DNA from: Nonomuraea candida
Lineage (GTDB): Bacteria > Actinomycetota > Actinomycetes > Streptosporangiales > Streptosporangiaceae
Assembly (NCBI RefSeq): GCF_000725485.1
Contig: NZ_JOAG01000033.1
Location: 1 to 64,000, forward strand
Length of the DNA: 64,000 nucleotides
Direction: 5' to 3'
The notes under the pieces are model-generated. The model had not been told where the DNA came from and did no database searches. It saw only the letters and a program-made list of their open reading frames with translations. Positions 1-9,021 of this stretch are shown here, in pieces. Each line of letters opens with the position of its first letter. Position 1 is the first letter of the stretch. The position numbers and the translations under genes are program-made.

Positions 1-99
1 GTCGTCAAGGGTGAGCAGGTGCCCGCCCGGGTGGTGACCGAGGAGACCACGTTCACCCAGGAGCAGGCCAAGCAGGTCCTGTCCACCCGCCAGTACTGA
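1..99 (+). CDS. Sugar ABC transporter substrate-binding protein, C-terminal end only
   Basis: Only the last 32 codons are in the window; the reading frame is open from base 1 and stops with TGA at 97-99. The tail ends in EQAKQVLSTRQY after a TEETTFT stretch, which resembles the C-terminus of YtfQ-like galactofuranose/pentose-binding proteins. It lies directly upstream of an ATPase and two permeases of the same family, so it is very probably the extracellular binding lipoprotein of that transporter. The family assignment rests on a short tail and on context. The 5' part, including any signal peptide, lies outside the window. Confidence 0.7.
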   Translation, partial: VVKGEQVPARVVTEETTFTQEQAKQVLSTRQY

Positions 100-127
100 A
101 CCGGCGCCGGCGCGGAGCCGGCGCGGG

Positions 128-199
128 CGTAGGACGAGGGGCGGTGGCCCCGCGTAGGACGAGGGGCGGCGGCCCGGGAGCGAGGCCGGGCCGCCCCTC
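128..199 (+). repeat. 25-bp tandem duplication and hairpin between binding protein and ATPase genes
   Basis: A GCGTAGGACGAGGGGCGG unit occurs at 127 and again at 152 (period 25). The second copy begins a hairpin: GAGGGGCGGC at 161-170 pairs with GCCGCCCCTC at 190-199. There is no T-run, so it is not a clear terminator. Such hairpins after a binding-protein gene commonly stabilise that message or lower downstream transporter expression; that role is inferred here. Confidence 0.5.
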
Positions 200-219
200 C
201 ATGACGAAAGGGAAGGCTC

Positions 220-1758
220 ATGGCCGTACCCGCGCCGGTCCTGACGATGAGCGGGATCGGCAAACAGTTTCCGGGGGTGAAGGCCCTGGACGGCGTGGAC
301 CTGCGGCTGCTGCCCGGCGAGGTGCACGCGCTCATGGGAGAGAACGGCGCGGGCAAGTCCACCCTGATCAAGGTGCTCACCGGCGTGCATCCCGCCGACA
401 CGGGCACCATCGAGCTGGGTGGCGCGCCCGTCGCGTTCGGCAGTCCCCTGGAGGCGCAGCAGGCCGGGATCTCCACCGTCTACCAGGAGGTCAACCTCTG
501 CACCAACCTCTCGGTGGCCGAGAACATCCTGCTCGGCCGCGAGCCGCGGCGCCGGGGACGCATCGACTGGAAGCGCATGCGCGCCCGGGCGGCCGAGCTG
601 CTGGCGCGGCTGGAGCTGAGCCTGGACGTGTCGGCGCCGCTGTCGACGTACTCGCTGGCCATCCAGCAGATGGTGGCCATCGCGCGGGCGATCGACGTGG
701 ACGCCAGGGTGCTGATCCTCGACGAGCCGACCTCCAGCCTGGACGCCGACGAGGTCGAGCAGCTCTTCAGGGTGATGCGCCGGCTGAAGGGGGAGGGCAT
801 CGCGATCCTGTTCGTCTCCCACTTCCTCGACCAGGTTTACGAGATCTCCGACCGGATGACGATCCTGCGCAACGGGCGGCTCGTCGGGGAGTACCCGACC
901 AGGGAGCTGTCGCAGGTCGAGCTGGTCGCCAAGATGATCGGGCAGGAGCTGGCCGCGCTGGAGCGGCTGCACGGTGAGGCCAGGGTCTTCGACCGGCCCC
1001 TGGTCGAGGCGCGCGGGCTGGGCCGGACGGGGGCGATCGAGCCGTTCAGCATGACCATCCACGAGGGCGAGGTCGTCGGGCTGGCCGGGCTGCTCGGCTC
1101 CGGCCGTACGGAGATCGCCCGGCTGCTGTTCGGCGCCGACCACGCCAGCACGGGCGAGATCGCGGTGCGCGGCACGGCGACGCCGTTGCGCACGCCCCGC
1201 GCGGCGATGGCGCAGAAGATCGCGTTCTGCTCGGAGAACCGCAAGGCCGACGGGCTCATCCCGGACCTGACCGTGCGGGAGAACATCATCCTGGCCCTCC
1301 AGGCCACCCGGGGCTGGACCAGGCCGGTGCCGCGCGAGCAGCAGGACGAGCTGGTGAGCCGGTACATCCGGGCGCTGAAGATCAGCCCGCCCAACCCCGA
1401 GCACCTGGTGAGCAACCTCAGCGGCGGCAACCAGCAGAAGGTGCTGCTGGCCCGGTGGCTGATCCTGGAGCCCCGGCTGCTCATCCTCGACGAGCCCACC
1501 CGGGGCATCGACGTCGGGGCCAAGACCGAGATCCAGCGGCTGGTGGCCGAGCTGTCCGACGGCGGCATGGCCGTGCTGTTCATCTCCGCCGAGCTGGAGG
1601 AGGTGCTGCGGCTCAGCCACAAGGTGCAGGTGCTGCGTGACCGGCGGCTGGTGGCCGAGCTGCCCAACGACGCGGGCCTGACCAGCGACGTGCTGATGGA
1701 GACCATCGCGAGCGGAGGACGGGCGGACGTGAGCGTGAACGGGGGGCGGCCCTCATGA
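220..1758 (+). CDS. ytfR: Sugar ABC transporter ATP-binding protein (YtfR-like)
   Basis: This 512-residue cytoplasmic ATPase has the tandem two-domain layout of carbohydrate importers of the CUT2 class (RbsA, XylG, YtfR). Domain 1 has a Walker [10 protein letters not shown] near residue 40 and Walker [13 protein letters not shown], with a degenerate signature (YSLAIQQM in place of LSGGQ). Domain 2 has the usual degenerate P-loop (GLLGSGRTE), an intact LSGGNQQKV signature and [12 protein letters not shown]. The ATG at 220 follows GGGAAGG. The stop overlaps the next permease start by 4 nt (ATGA). Together with the two following permeases it matches the ytfQRT-yjfF arrangement of galactofuranose transporters, but substrate cannot be fixed from sequence; position next to ara genes makes arabinofuranose another possibility. 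Confidence 0.88.
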   Translation: MAVPAPVLTMSGIGKQFPGVKALDGVDLRLLPGEVHALMGENGAGKSTLIKVLTGVHPADTGTIELGGAPVAFGSPLEAQQAGISTVYQEVNLCTNLSVAENILLGREPRRRGRIDWKRMRARAAELLARLELSLDVSAPLSTYSLAIQQMVAIARAIDVDARVLILDEPTSSLDADEVEQLFRVMRRLKGEGIAILFVSHFLDQVYEISDRMTILRNGRLVGEYPTRELSQVELVAKMIGQELAALERLHGEARVFDRPLVEARGLGRTGAIEPFSMTIHEGEVVGLAGLLGSGRTEIARLLFGADHASTGEIAVRGTATPLRTPRAAMAQKIAFCSENRKADGLIPDLTVRENIILALQATRGWTRPVPREQQDELVSRYIRALKISPPNPEHLVSNLSGGNQQKVLLARWLILEPRLLILDEPTRGIDVGAKTEIQRLVAELSDGGMAVLFISAELEEVLRLSHKVQVLRDRRLVAELPNDAGLTSDVLMETIASGGRADVSVNGGRPS

Positions 1759-2765
1759 GACGGCTGATGTGGCCCGCCGTGGTCCTGGTGCTGCTGCTGG
1801 CGCTGAACGTGTTCTTCACGCCCAGCTTCTTCTCGATCGAGGTCAAGGACGGCCATCTCTACGGCAGCCTGATCGACATCCTGCGCTTCGGCGCCCCGCT
1901 GATCCTCGTCTCCCTGGGCATGACCCTGGTCATCGCGACCGGCGGCATCGACCTGTCGGTGGGGTCGGTGGTGGCGATCTCGGGCGCGCTGGCCTGCCTG
2001 CAGATCAGCCAGGACCAGGGCGTGTTCGCGGCCGTGGCGCTGGCGCTCGGGCTGTGCCTGGTGCTGGGGGCGTGGAACGGGTTCCTGGTCGCCGGCGTCG
2101 GCATCCAGCCGATCATCGCCACGCTCATCCTCATGGTGGCCGGGCGCGGGCTGGCCCAGCTCATCACCGACGGGCAGATCATCACCGTCAACAGCCCGGC
2201 GTACAAGGTGATCGGCGGCGGTTACTGGCTGGCCGTGCCGGTCGGCATCCTGATCGTGATCGGGGTGCTGGCCATCACCGCGTTCCTGACCCGGCGGCTG
2301 GCGCTGGGCATGCTGATCGAGTCGGTCGGGGTCAACGCCGAGGCGGCGCGGCTGGCGGGCATCAGGGCGCGCGGGATCATCATCATGGCCTACGCCTTCG
2401 CCGCCCTGTGCGCGGGCGTGGCCGGGCTGATGATCAGCTCGAACGTCTCCAGCGCCGACGGCAACAACGCGGGCCTGTGGATCGAGCTGGACGCGATCCT
2501 GGCCGTGGTCATCGGCGGCACCTCGCTGGCCGGCGGGCGCTTCTCGCTCGGCGGCACCGTGCTGGGGGCGCTCATCATCCAGACCCTGACCACCACGATC
2601 TACTCGATCGGCGTGCCGCCGGAGACCACGCTGCTGTTCAAGGCGCTGGTCGTGACGGCGGTCTGCCTCATCCAGTCCCCGACGTTCCGCGAGAAGGTGT
2701 TCCGCCGGCGCACCGCCAAACCGGGCCCGGCCCCCGAGGAGAAGGTGCGGGTGACGACCGCGTGA
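1755..2765 (+). CDS. ytfT: Sugar ABC transporter permease (YtfT-like)
   Basis: This is a 336-residue integral membrane protein of the CUT2 permease family. It begins with a hydrophobic segment and carries the conserved GGIDLSVGSVVAISGALA stretch around residue 67 that marks RbsC/XylH-type permeases, followed by several further membrane spans and the late motif ELDAILAVVIGGTSLAGG. The start codon overlaps the ATPase stop, and its own stop overlaps the next permease start by 4 nt, so all three genes are translationally coupled. It would form one half of a heterodimeric channel with the next gene product. Confidence 0.87.
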   Translation: MRRLMWPAVVLVLLLALNVFFTPSFFSIEVKDGHLYGSLIDILRFGAPLILVSLGMTLVIATGGIDLSVGSVVAISGALACLQISQDQGVFAAVALALGLCLVLGAWNGFLVAGVGIQPIIATLILMVAGRGLAQLITDGQIITVNSPAYKVIGGGYWLAVPVGILIVIGVLAITAFLTRRLALGMLIESVGVNAEAARLAGIRARGIIIMAYAFAALCAGVAGLMISSNVSSADGNNAGLWIELDAILAVVIGGTSLAGGRFSLGGTVLGALIIQTLTTTIYSIGVPPETTLLFKALVVTAVCLIQSPTFREKVFRRRTAKPGPAPEEKVRVTTA

Positions 2766-3745
2766 GCACGATGACGATCGGGCGGGCGAGCGTGCCCGCC
2801 AAGTACCTGCCGGTCCTGGTGACCGGCTGCCTGCTCGTGGCGATGTTCGTGGTGGGCGGGATCCGCTACGAGGGGTTCGCCGGCGGGCAGGTGATCCTCA
2901 ACGTCTTCATCGACAACGGCTTCCTGCTGGTGGTCGCGGTCGGGATGACGTTCGTGATCCTCACCGGGGGCATCGACCTGTCGGTGGGGTCGGTGGTGGC
3001 GCTGTCGACGATGGTGGCGGCCAGCCTCATGGAGGGGCCGGGGTGGCCGCCGTACCTGGTGGTGCCGCTGGTGCTGGCCATCGGGTCGGGGCTGGGGCTG
3101 GTGATGGGCTACATCGTGCAGGCCTTCGACATCCAGCCGTTCATCGTGACGCTGGCGGGGATGTTCCTGGCCCGGGGCCTGTGTTACACGATCGGAACGG
3201 ACTCGATCCCGATCGACGACCCGACGTTCACGGCGTTCGCGCAGACCAGGATCGACCTGTTCGCGGATCTGTGGATCTCACCCAGCGTGATCATCGCGCT
3301 GGTGGTCGTGGGGGTGGCGGCGTACGTGCTGCACTACACGCGCTTCGGCCGCTCGGTCTACGCGACGGGCGGCAGCGAGCAGTCGGCGCTGCTCATGGGC
3401 CTGCCCGTGGGCCGCACGAAGATCGCCGTCTACACGGTCAGCGGGTTCTGCTCGGCGCTCGGCGGGGTGCTGCTGTCGTTCTACATGCTCTCCGGCTACG
3501 GCCAGCACGCGGTGGCGATGGAGCTGGACGCGATCGCTGCGGTGGTGATCGGCGGCACCCTGCTGACCGGCGGCAGCGGGTTCCTGTTCGGCACGGTGCT
3601 CGGGGTGCTCGTGCTCGGACTGATCCAGACGATCCTCAGTTTCGAAGGGACGCTCTCGTCGTGGTGGACTAAGATCTTCATCGGAATGTTGTTGTTCGTC
3701 TTCATCCTGTTGCAGCGCCTGTTCTCGCGGCGCTCAGGGCGCTGA
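2762..3745 (+). CDS. yjfF: Sugar ABC transporter permease (YjfF-like)
   Basis: This 327-residue second permease of the operon starts at GTG 2762, within the TGA of the preceding gene; an in-frame ATG at 2771 is an alternative. It has the CUT2 permease hallmark TGGIDLSVGSVVALS near residue 65 and the late ELDAIAAVVIGGTLLTGG motif, with about eight to ten hydrophobic spans. Two different permeases with one double-domain ATPase is the YtfT/YjfF layout, whereas ribose and xylose systems use one permease gene. It is the last gene of the operon; the next gene has its own promoter. Confidence 0.87.
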   Translation: MSTMTIGRASVPAKYLPVLVTGCLLVAMFVVGGIRYEGFAGGQVILNVFIDNGFLLVVAVGMTFVILTGGIDLSVGSVVALSTMVAASLMEGPGWPPYLVVPLVLAIGSGLGLVMGYIVQAFDIQPFIVTLAGMFLARGLCYTIGTDSIPIDDPTFTAFAQTRIDLFADLWISPSVIIALVVVGVAAYVLHYTRFGRSVYATGGSEQSALLMGLPVGRTKIAVYTVSGFCSALGGVLLSFYMLSGYGQHAVAMELDAIAAVVIGGTLLTGGSGFLFGTVLGVLVLGLIQTILSFEGTLSSWWTKIFIGMLLFVFILLQRLFSRRSGR

Positions 3746-3759
3746 CCTGCGGGAAAGTT

Positions 3760-3780
3760 ACCTGAAAGTTTCCGTCAGGT
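3760..3780. promoter_or_regulatory. Inverted repeat upstream of the second transporter promoter
   Basis: ACCTGA at 3760-3765 and TCAGGT at 3775-3780 form a 6-bp inverted repeat, and a GAAAGTTTC palindrome lies inside it at 3764-3772. It sits just upstream of the TTGACA box at 3793, a place usual for an activator or a second repressor. No cognate regulator can be named. Confidence 0.35.
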
Positions 3781-3792
3781 TATGTCCCAGCG

Positions 3793-3821
3793 TTGACATA
3801 GACTTTGTTAGCGATAACAAT
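3793..3821 (+). promoter_or_regulatory. Promoter with LacI-type operator for the chvE/mmsAB-like operon
   Basis: A consensus -35 TTGACA (3793-3798) is followed after 16-17 bp by TAACAAT (3815-3821) as -10. The palindrome TTGTTA-GCGA-TAACAA at 3805-3820 covers the spacer and the -10 and has perfect 6-bp arms. It resembles the site at the araB start (TGTGAGCGCTAACAAA), so the LacI-family protein encoded at 7930 probably represses both, with arabinose as a likely inducer. The regulator link is inferred from shared sites and proximity. Confidence 0.7.
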
Positions 3822-3942
3822 CAGGCGGAAACGACTGCGAACTTTGTTCTGATTCGTCACGTTCTGTGACCGAATCCCCTCACTTCTCTACCGGCAGCAG
3901 CCGCGTCCAGCGCTGCCGCGACCCCCAACGAAAGGGATGCAC

Positions 3943-5052
3943 ATGAGGTTGGGACGAATCGGGGGCGTGGTGTCCGCCATCGCGCTCGCCGCGACCATGA
4001 CGGCTTGTGGCTCGAGCACGAAGACCGTCGACCAGGAGGCCTCCGCCTCCGCCGCCGCCGGTAACGCGGGCGCCCTGATCGGCGTCACCATGCCCACCAA
4101 GTCCTCCGAGCGCTGGATCCACGACGGGAACAACGTCAAGCAGCAGCTCGAGCAGCTCGGCTACAAGGTCGACCTCCAGTACGCCGAGAACGACATCCCG
4201 ACGCAGGCCAACCAGATCGAGAACCAGATCACCAAGGGCGCCAAGCTCCTGATCGTCGCCTCGATCGACGGCACGGCGATCACCTCGCAGCTCCAGCAGG
4301 CCGCCGACGCCAAGATCCCGGTCATCGCCTACGACCGGTTGATCCGCAACAGCCCCAACGTCGACTACTACGCCACCTTCGACAACTTCAAGGTCGGCGT
4401 GCAGCAGGCGACCTCGCTGCTGAAGGGCCTCGGCGTCGAGGACGGCAAGAAGGGCCCGTTCAACGTCGAGCTGTTCGGCGGCTCGCCCGACGACAACAAC
4501 GCCACCTTCTTCTGGGAGGGCGCGATGTCGGTGCTGAAGCCGAAGATCGACGACGGCACCCTGAAGGTCGCCAGCGGCCAGACCGACTTCAAGACCGCCG
4601 CCATCCTGCGCTGGGACCCGGCCACCGCGCAGAAGCGCATGGAGGACATCCTCACCAAGACCTACACCGGCGGCAAGAAGGTCGACGGCGTGCTCTCCCC
4701 GTATGACGGCCTGTCGATCGGCATCCTGTCGGCGCTGAAGAGCTCCGGCTACAGCAAGCCGTACCCGATCGTCACCGGTCAGGACGCCGAGCTGCAGTCG
4801 GTGAAGTCGATCGTCGCCGACGAGCAGTACTCCACCATCTTCAAGGACACCCGCAAGCTCGCCGAGCAGACGGTGAAGATGGCCGACGCCGTGCTCAAGG
4901 GCGGCCAGCCCGAGGTGAACAACACCAAGGACTACGACAACGGCAACAAGGTCGTGCCGTCGTACCTGCTCGACCCCGTGATCGTCGACAAGTCCAACTA
5001 CAAGGACGTCATCATCGGCGGCAACTACTACACCGAGGACCAGCTCAAGTAG
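3943..5052 (+). CDS. chvE: Multiple-monosaccharide ABC transporter substrate-binding lipoprotein (ChvE-like)
   Basis: This is a 369-residue periplasmic-type sugar-binding protein of the ChvE/GguC-associated group. It starts with a lipoprotein signal: a hydrophobic stretch then TACGSS, with Cys near residue 22 as the lipidated residue. The mature part contains [12 protein letters not shown] and QVENQI/ARLL-like segments typical of periplasmic binding protein type 1 folds. ATG 3943 is chosen because AAAGGG ends 6 nt upstream; the earlier ATG at 3937 abuts that SD and is less likely. It is followed by a terminator-like hairpin and then the ATPase and permease genes, so it is expected to be expressed above them. 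Confidence 0.88.
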   Translation: MRLGRIGGVVSAIALAATMTACGSSTKTVDQEASASAAAGNAGALIGVTMPTKSSERWIHDGNNVKQQLEQLGYKVDLQYAENDIPTQANQIENQITKGAKLLIVASIDGTAITSQLQQAADAKIPVIAYDRLIRNSPNVDYYATFDNFKVGVQQATSLLKGLGVEDGKKGPFNVELFGGSPDDNNATFFWEGAMSVLKPKIDDGTLKVASGQTDFKTAAILRWDPATAQKRMEDILTKTYTGGKKVDGVLSPYDGLSIGILSALKSSGYSKPYPIVTGQDAELQSVKSIVADEQYSTIFKDTRKLAEQTVKMADAVLKGGQPEVNNTKDYDNGNKVVPSYLLDPVIVDKSNYKDVIIGGNYYTEDQLK

Positions 5053-5058
5053 GGGTTC

Positions 5059-5086
5059 AGCCCCGGGGCCCGGCCCCGGGGCTTTT
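5059..5086 (+). terminator. Terminator-like attenuator after the binding-protein gene
   Basis: AGCCCCGGGGCC at 5059-5070 and GGCCCCGGGGCT at 5072-5083 are perfect 12-nt complements followed by TTTT (5083-5086). It lies between the binding-protein stop and the ATPase start only 50 nt away, so it probably acts as a partial terminator or 3'-end stabiliser that sets the ratio of binding protein to membrane components. Confidence 0.75.
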
Positions 5087-5101
5087 CCTGAGCGAGGGGA
5101 T

Positions 5102-6631
5102 ATGACCGAGCACATCTTGCGGATGAGCGGGATCACCAAGACGTTCCCCGGCGTCAAGGCGCTGCAGGACGTCACCCTGTCGGTCCGGCAGGGCGAGATC
5201 CACGCGATCTGCGGCGAGAACGGCGCCGGCAAGTCGACGCTGATGAAGGTGCTGTCCGGGGTCTACCCGCACGGCGACTACGAGGGCGAGATCTTCTTCG
5301 AGGGCAAGCGCTGCGAGTTCGGCGGCATCCGCGACAGCGAGCACGCCGGCATCGTCATCATCCACCAGGAGCTGGCGCTGAGCCCTCAGCTGTCGATCGC
5401 GGAGAACATCTTCCTCGGCAACGAGCGCGCCAAGCGCGGTTTCATCGACTGGAACCGCACCAACTACGAGGCCGGCGAGCTGATGAAGCGGGTCGGCCTG
5501 CGCGAGAACCCGACGACGCCCATCTCCGACATCGGCGTGGGCAAGCAGCAGCTCGTCGAGATCGCCAAGGCCCTGTCGAAGAAGGTGAAGCTGCTCATCC
5601 TCGACGAGCCGACCGCGGCGCTCAACGACGACGACTCCGCGCACCTGCTGGACCTGCTGCGCGGGCTGCGCGACGAGGGCATCACCTGCGTGATCATCTC
5701 GCACAAGCTCAACGAGGTGACCGCGATCGCCGACTCCGTCACGATCATCCGGGACGGCCGCACGATCGAGACGCTGGACATGGTCACCGACCACGTCACC
5801 GAGGACCGCATCATCTCCGGCATGGTCGGCCGCGCCCTCGACAACCGCTACCCGCCGCACGAGCCGACGATCGGCGAGGAGGCGCTGCGGATCGAGGACT
5901 GGACGGTCTACAGCCCCAGCCAGCCGGACCGCAAGGTCGTGGACGGGGCCGCGCTGACGCTGCGGCGCGGGGAGATCGTCGGGCTGGCCGGGCTGATGGG
6001 CGCCGGGCGCACGGAGCTGGCGATGAGCCTGTTCGGGCGCACGTACGGGGTGAACATCTCCGGCAAGGTCTTCAAGGACGGCAAGCCGATCACGATCCGC
6101 AACGTGCAGGACGCGATCAACCACGGCATCGCCTACGCCTCCGAGGACCGCAAGCGGTACGGCCTCAACCTCATCGAGGACATCAAGCGCAACATCAGCG
6201 CCGCCGGGCTCAAGAGCCTGGCCAAGCGCGGCTGGGTGAACGAGAACGAGGAATACCGGGTCGCCGAAGAGTTCCACAAGAGCATGAACATCAAGGCGCC
6301 CAGCGTCAACAGCGTCGTGGGCAAGCTGAGCGGCGGCAACCAGCAGAAGGTCGTGCTGTCCAAGTGGATCATGACCGAGCCGGACGTGCTCATCCTCGAC
6401 GAGCCCACCCGCGGCATCGACGTCGGCGCCAAGTACGAGATCTACACGATCATCAACCACCTCGCCGACCAGGGCAAGGCGGTGCTGGTGATCTCCAGTG
6501 AGTTGCCTGAGCTGCTTGGCCTGTGCGACCGCATCTACACACTCTCGGAAGGTCGCATCACCGGCGAGGTTCCCCGCCAGGAGGCCACCCAGGAAAGCCT
6601 CATGCACCTCATGACCAAGGGACAGGAGTAG
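5102..6631 (+). CDS. mmsA: Multiple-monosaccharide ABC transporter ATP-binding protein (MmsA-like)
   Basis: This 509-residue tandem ATPase of the CUT2 sugar importers has Walker [10 protein letters not shown] near residue 38, [14 protein letters not shown] as degenerate signature and [11 protein letters not shown] as Walker B in domain 1. Domain 2 has a degenerate P-loop GLMGAGRTE, a canonical [12 protein letters not shown] signature and [11 protein letters not shown]. Length and the MmsA-specific EDIKRN region fit GguA/MmsA. The start is preceded by GAGGGG. It shares an operon with the ChvE-like binding protein and the permease at 6637. Confidence 0.88.
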   Translation: MTEHILRMSGITKTFPGVKALQDVTLSVRQGEIHAICGENGAGKSTLMKVLSGVYPHGDYEGEIFFEGKRCEFGGIRDSEHAGIVIIHQELALSPQLSIAENIFLGNERAKRGFIDWNRTNYEAGELMKRVGLRENPTTPISDIGVGKQQLVEIAKALSKKVKLLILDEPTAALNDDDSAHLLDLLRGLRDEGITCVIISHKLNEVTAIADSVTIIRDGRTIETLDMVTDHVTEDRIISGMVGRALDNRYPPHEPTIGEEALRIEDWTVYSPSQPDRKVVDGAALTLRRGEIVGLAGLMGAGRTELAMSLFGRTYGVNISGKVFKDGKPITIRNVQDAINHGIAYASEDRKRYGLNLIEDIKRNISAAGLKSLAKRGWVNENEEYRVAEEFHKSMNIKAPSVNSVVGKLSGGNQQKVVLSKWIMTEPDVLILDEPTRGIDVGAKYEIYTIINHLADQGKAVLVISSELPELLGLCDRIYTLSEGRITGEVPRQEATQESLMHLMTKGQE

Positions 6632-6636
6632 CTCTG

Positions 6637-7896
6637 ATGAGCAGCATCACGCCCGCCGACGTGGAGGTCGGCGCCAAGGGCGACGGGGGAGCGCCAGGGC
6701 GGCCCGGCCGGGTGTCGTTCGGCGGCATGTCGCTCAACCTGCGATCCAGCGGCATCTACATCGCGTTCGCGGCGATCGTCGTGCTGTTCTCGGTGCTGAC
6801 CGACGGCGCGCTGCTCACGCCGCAGAACATCTCGAACATCATCGTCCAGAACTCCTACGTCCTGATCCTCGCGATCGGGATGATCCTGATCATCATCGCC
6901 GGGCACATCGACCTGTCGGTCGGCTCGGTGGTGGCGGTCACGGGAGCGCTGGCGGCGGTGCTCATGGTCAACATGGGCTGGCCTTGGCCGCTGGCCCTGC
7001 TGGCCACGCTGGTGGCCGGCGCGCTCATCGGCGCCTGGCAGGGGTACTGGATCGCCTACTTCGGCATCCCGGCCTTCATCGTGACGCTGGCCGGCATGCT
7101 GCTGTTCCGCGCGCTGACGCTGACCGTCCTGGGCAACCAGGGCATCGGCCCGTTCCCCGACCAGGTCCGCACGCTGGCCAACGGCTTCACCGACGGCTAC
7201 CTCGGCAACATCGGCCTCGGCCCGCTGGGCGGCGCCGACCTGTTCAGCCTGCTGATCGGCGTGGTCGCGATCGTCGGCATGTTCACCGCGCAGTGGCGCA
7301 GCAGGCACGCCCGCCTGGGCTACGGCCAGTCGGTCGAGCCGATGGCGCTGTTCGTGCTGAAGCTGGTCGCGGGCGCCGCGGTGATCCTCTTCCTGGTCGT
7401 GCAGCTGGCCCGGTTCAAGAACCTGCCGTGGGTGCTGGTGCTGCTGGCGATCCTCGTGCTGGCGTACTCGATGATGGCCAACCGCACGGTCTTCGGCCGG
7501 CAGATCTACGCCATCGGCGGCAACCTCCAGGCGGCCATCATGTCCGGCGTGAAGGTCAAGTCGGTCGTGTTCTGGATCTTCGTGAACATGGGCGTGCTGT
7601 CGGCCATCGCCGGCATCATCTTCGCCGGCCGCCTCAACCAGGCGGGCCCGACCGCGGGCAACAGCTTCGAGCTGGACGCCATCGCGGCGGCCTTCATCGG
7701 CGGCGCGGCCGTGCAGGGCGGCGTCGGCAAGGTCGTGGGCGCCATCACCGGCGGCCTGATCATGGCGGTCATCAACAACGGCATGTCCCTGATCGGCTCG
7801 CCCAGCGAGCGGGTCATGCTCGTCAAGGGCATCGTGCTGCTGGCGGCCGTGGCGTTCGACGTGTGGACCAAGCGCCGGGCGGGCGCGAGCCGATAG
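6637..7896 (+). CDS. mmsB: Multiple-monosaccharide ABC transporter permease (MmsB/GguB-like)
   Basis: The 419-residue permease is longer than RbsC-type proteins, as expected for MmsB/GguB/XylH. ATG 6637 follows GGAGTAGCTC and lies 5 nt after the ATPase stop. An early hydrophobic region is followed by AGHIDLSVGSVVAVTGAL, the CUT2 permease motif with His in place of the usual Gly after AG. A late ELDAIAAAFIGGAAVQGG motif is present. About ten membrane spans can be seen. It would form a homodimeric channel with the adjacent ATPase. Confidence 0.87.
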   Translation: MSSITPADVEVGAKGDGGAPGRPGRVSFGGMSLNLRSSGIYIAFAAIVVLFSVLTDGALLTPQNISNIIVQNSYVLILAIGMILIIIAGHIDLSVGSVVAVTGALAAVLMVNMGWPWPLALLATLVAGALIGAWQGYWIAYFGIPAFIVTLAGMLLFRALTLTVLGNQGIGPFPDQVRTLANGFTDGYLGNIGLGPLGGADLFSLLIGVVAIVGMFTAQWRSRHARLGYGQSVEPMALFVLKLVAGAAVILFLVVQLARFKNLPWVLVLLAILVLAYSMMANRTVFGRQIYAIGGNLQAAIMSGVKVKSVVFWIFVNMGVLSAIAGIIFAGRLNQAGPTAGNSFELDAIAAAFIGGAAVQGGVGKVVGAITGGLIMAVINNGMSLIGSPSERVMLVKGIVLLAAVAFDVWTKRRAGASR

Positions 7897-7929
7897 TAAG
7901 ATCCCCCGGAGCTCAGATAAGGAGAGACC

Positions 7930-8955
7930 GTGACGACACCGAAACGTCGCCTACCGGTGATGGCCGACGTGGCCAGGGAGGCCGGCGTGTCGCACCAGAC
8001 GGTCTCCCGGGTGCTCAACGACCATCCCAACGTGCGGGCCGACACCCGTGCCCGCGTGGAGGCGGCGATCACCCGGCTGGGCTACCGGCGCAACCTGGTA
8101 GCCCGCGCCCTGGTCACCAAGCGCTCGAGGACCCTCGGCGTGGTGAGTTTCGACACCACGCTGTACGGCCCCGCCAGCACCATCTACGGCATCGAGCAGG
8201 CGGCCAGGACCGCGGGCTACTTCGTCAGCATCGTGAGCCTGAAGTCGATCGACGCGGACACCGTGCGTGAGGCCATCGACTACCTCGTCGAGCAGGGCGT
8301 CGACGGCGTCGTGGTGGTCGCGCCGCAGCGCTCGGCCGGCCACGCCCTGGAGAACCTGCCCCCGGGGCTGCCCGCGGTGGCGGTCGAGGGCACGCACAGC
8401 GCCGACGTGTCGGTCGTGTGCATCGACCAGAAGGAGGGGGCCAGGCTGGCCACGCGGCACCTGCTGGCGCAGGGCCACGAGACGGTCTGGCACGTCACCG
8501 GCCCGCACGACTGGCTGGAGACCGAGGGCCGGCTGGAGGGCTGGCGCGCCGCCCTGGAGGAGGCGGGCCGCCCGGTGCCCGAGCCGCTGGCCGGCGACTG
8601 GAGCCCGCGCGCCGGCTACGAGGCGGGCAAGAGCCTGGCCGCGATGGACGGCGTCACGGCCGTCTTCGCGGGCAACGACCAGATGGCGCTCGGCGTGCTG
8701 CGCGCCCTGTCCGAGAAGGGGGTGCGGGTTCCCGACCAGATCAGCGTGGTCGGCTTCGACGACATCCCCGAGTCGGAGTTCTTCTCGCCGCCGCTGACCA
8801 CGGTCAGGCAGGACTTCGACGTGGTCGGCAGGCACTGCATCGAGGTGCTGCTGCGGCAGATCGACGTGCAGCTCAACGGCGGCTCCACCGCCTACGAGCG
8901 GCTCGTCGTGCGGCCGAGCTTCGTCGTGCGGTCGAGCACGGCTCCTGTCAGATGA
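7930..8955 (+). CDS. LacI-family transcriptional regulator (AraR-like)
   Basis: This is a 341-residue regulator with an N-terminal HTH (MADVAREAGVSHQTVSRVLN, about residues 11-30) and hinge helix followed by a periplasmic-binding-protein-like sensor domain to the end. The GTG at 7930 follows AAGGAGAGACC. It lies between the second sugar transporter and araBDA, all on the same strand. The two LacI-type palindromes in the window (3805-3820 and 9006-9021) flank this set of genes, which supports a local repressor of arabinose use. Effector identity is inferred from context only. Confidence 0.85.
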   Translation: MTTPKRRLPVMADVAREAGVSHQTVSRVLNDHPNVRADTRARVEAAITRLGYRRNLVARALVTKRSRTLGVVSFDTTLYGPASTIYGIEQAARTAGYFVSIVSLKSIDADTVREAIDYLVEQGVDGVVVVAPQRSAGHALENLPPGLPAVAVEGTHSADVSVVCIDQKEGARLATRHLLAQGHETVWHVTGPHDWLETEGRLEGWRAALEEAGRPVPEPLAGDWSPRAGYEAGKSLAAMDGVTAVFAGNDQMALGVLRALSEKGVRVPDQISVVGFDDIPESEFFSPPLTTVRQDFDVVGRHCIEVLLRQIDVQLNGGSTAYERLVVRPSFVVRSSTAPVR

Positions 8956-9005
8956 ACGGCGTCAGGTAGATGATGAGCATGCCCCCGATATCTCGTGAGG
9001 TTGAA

Positions 9006-9021
9006 TGTGAGCGCTAACAAA
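9006..9021. promoter_or_regulatory. LacI-type operator overlapping the araB start codon
   Basis: TGTGAGCGCTAACAAA is a near-perfect palindrome (GAGCGCTAAC core, arms TGT/ACA). It contains the likely GTG start at 9007, so a bound repressor would block at or just after transcription start or act as a roadblock. It matches the operator on the transporter promoter at 3805-3820 in the arms and first core bases. Confidence 0.65.

Noticed and set aside
1769..3745. Long plus-strand open frame (over 650 codons) spanning both YtfT and YjfF genes
   Set aside because: Only its 3' half (from GTG 2762) is the real YjfF gene; the first half is an out-of-frame Arg/Gly/His-rich shadow of the YtfT gene.
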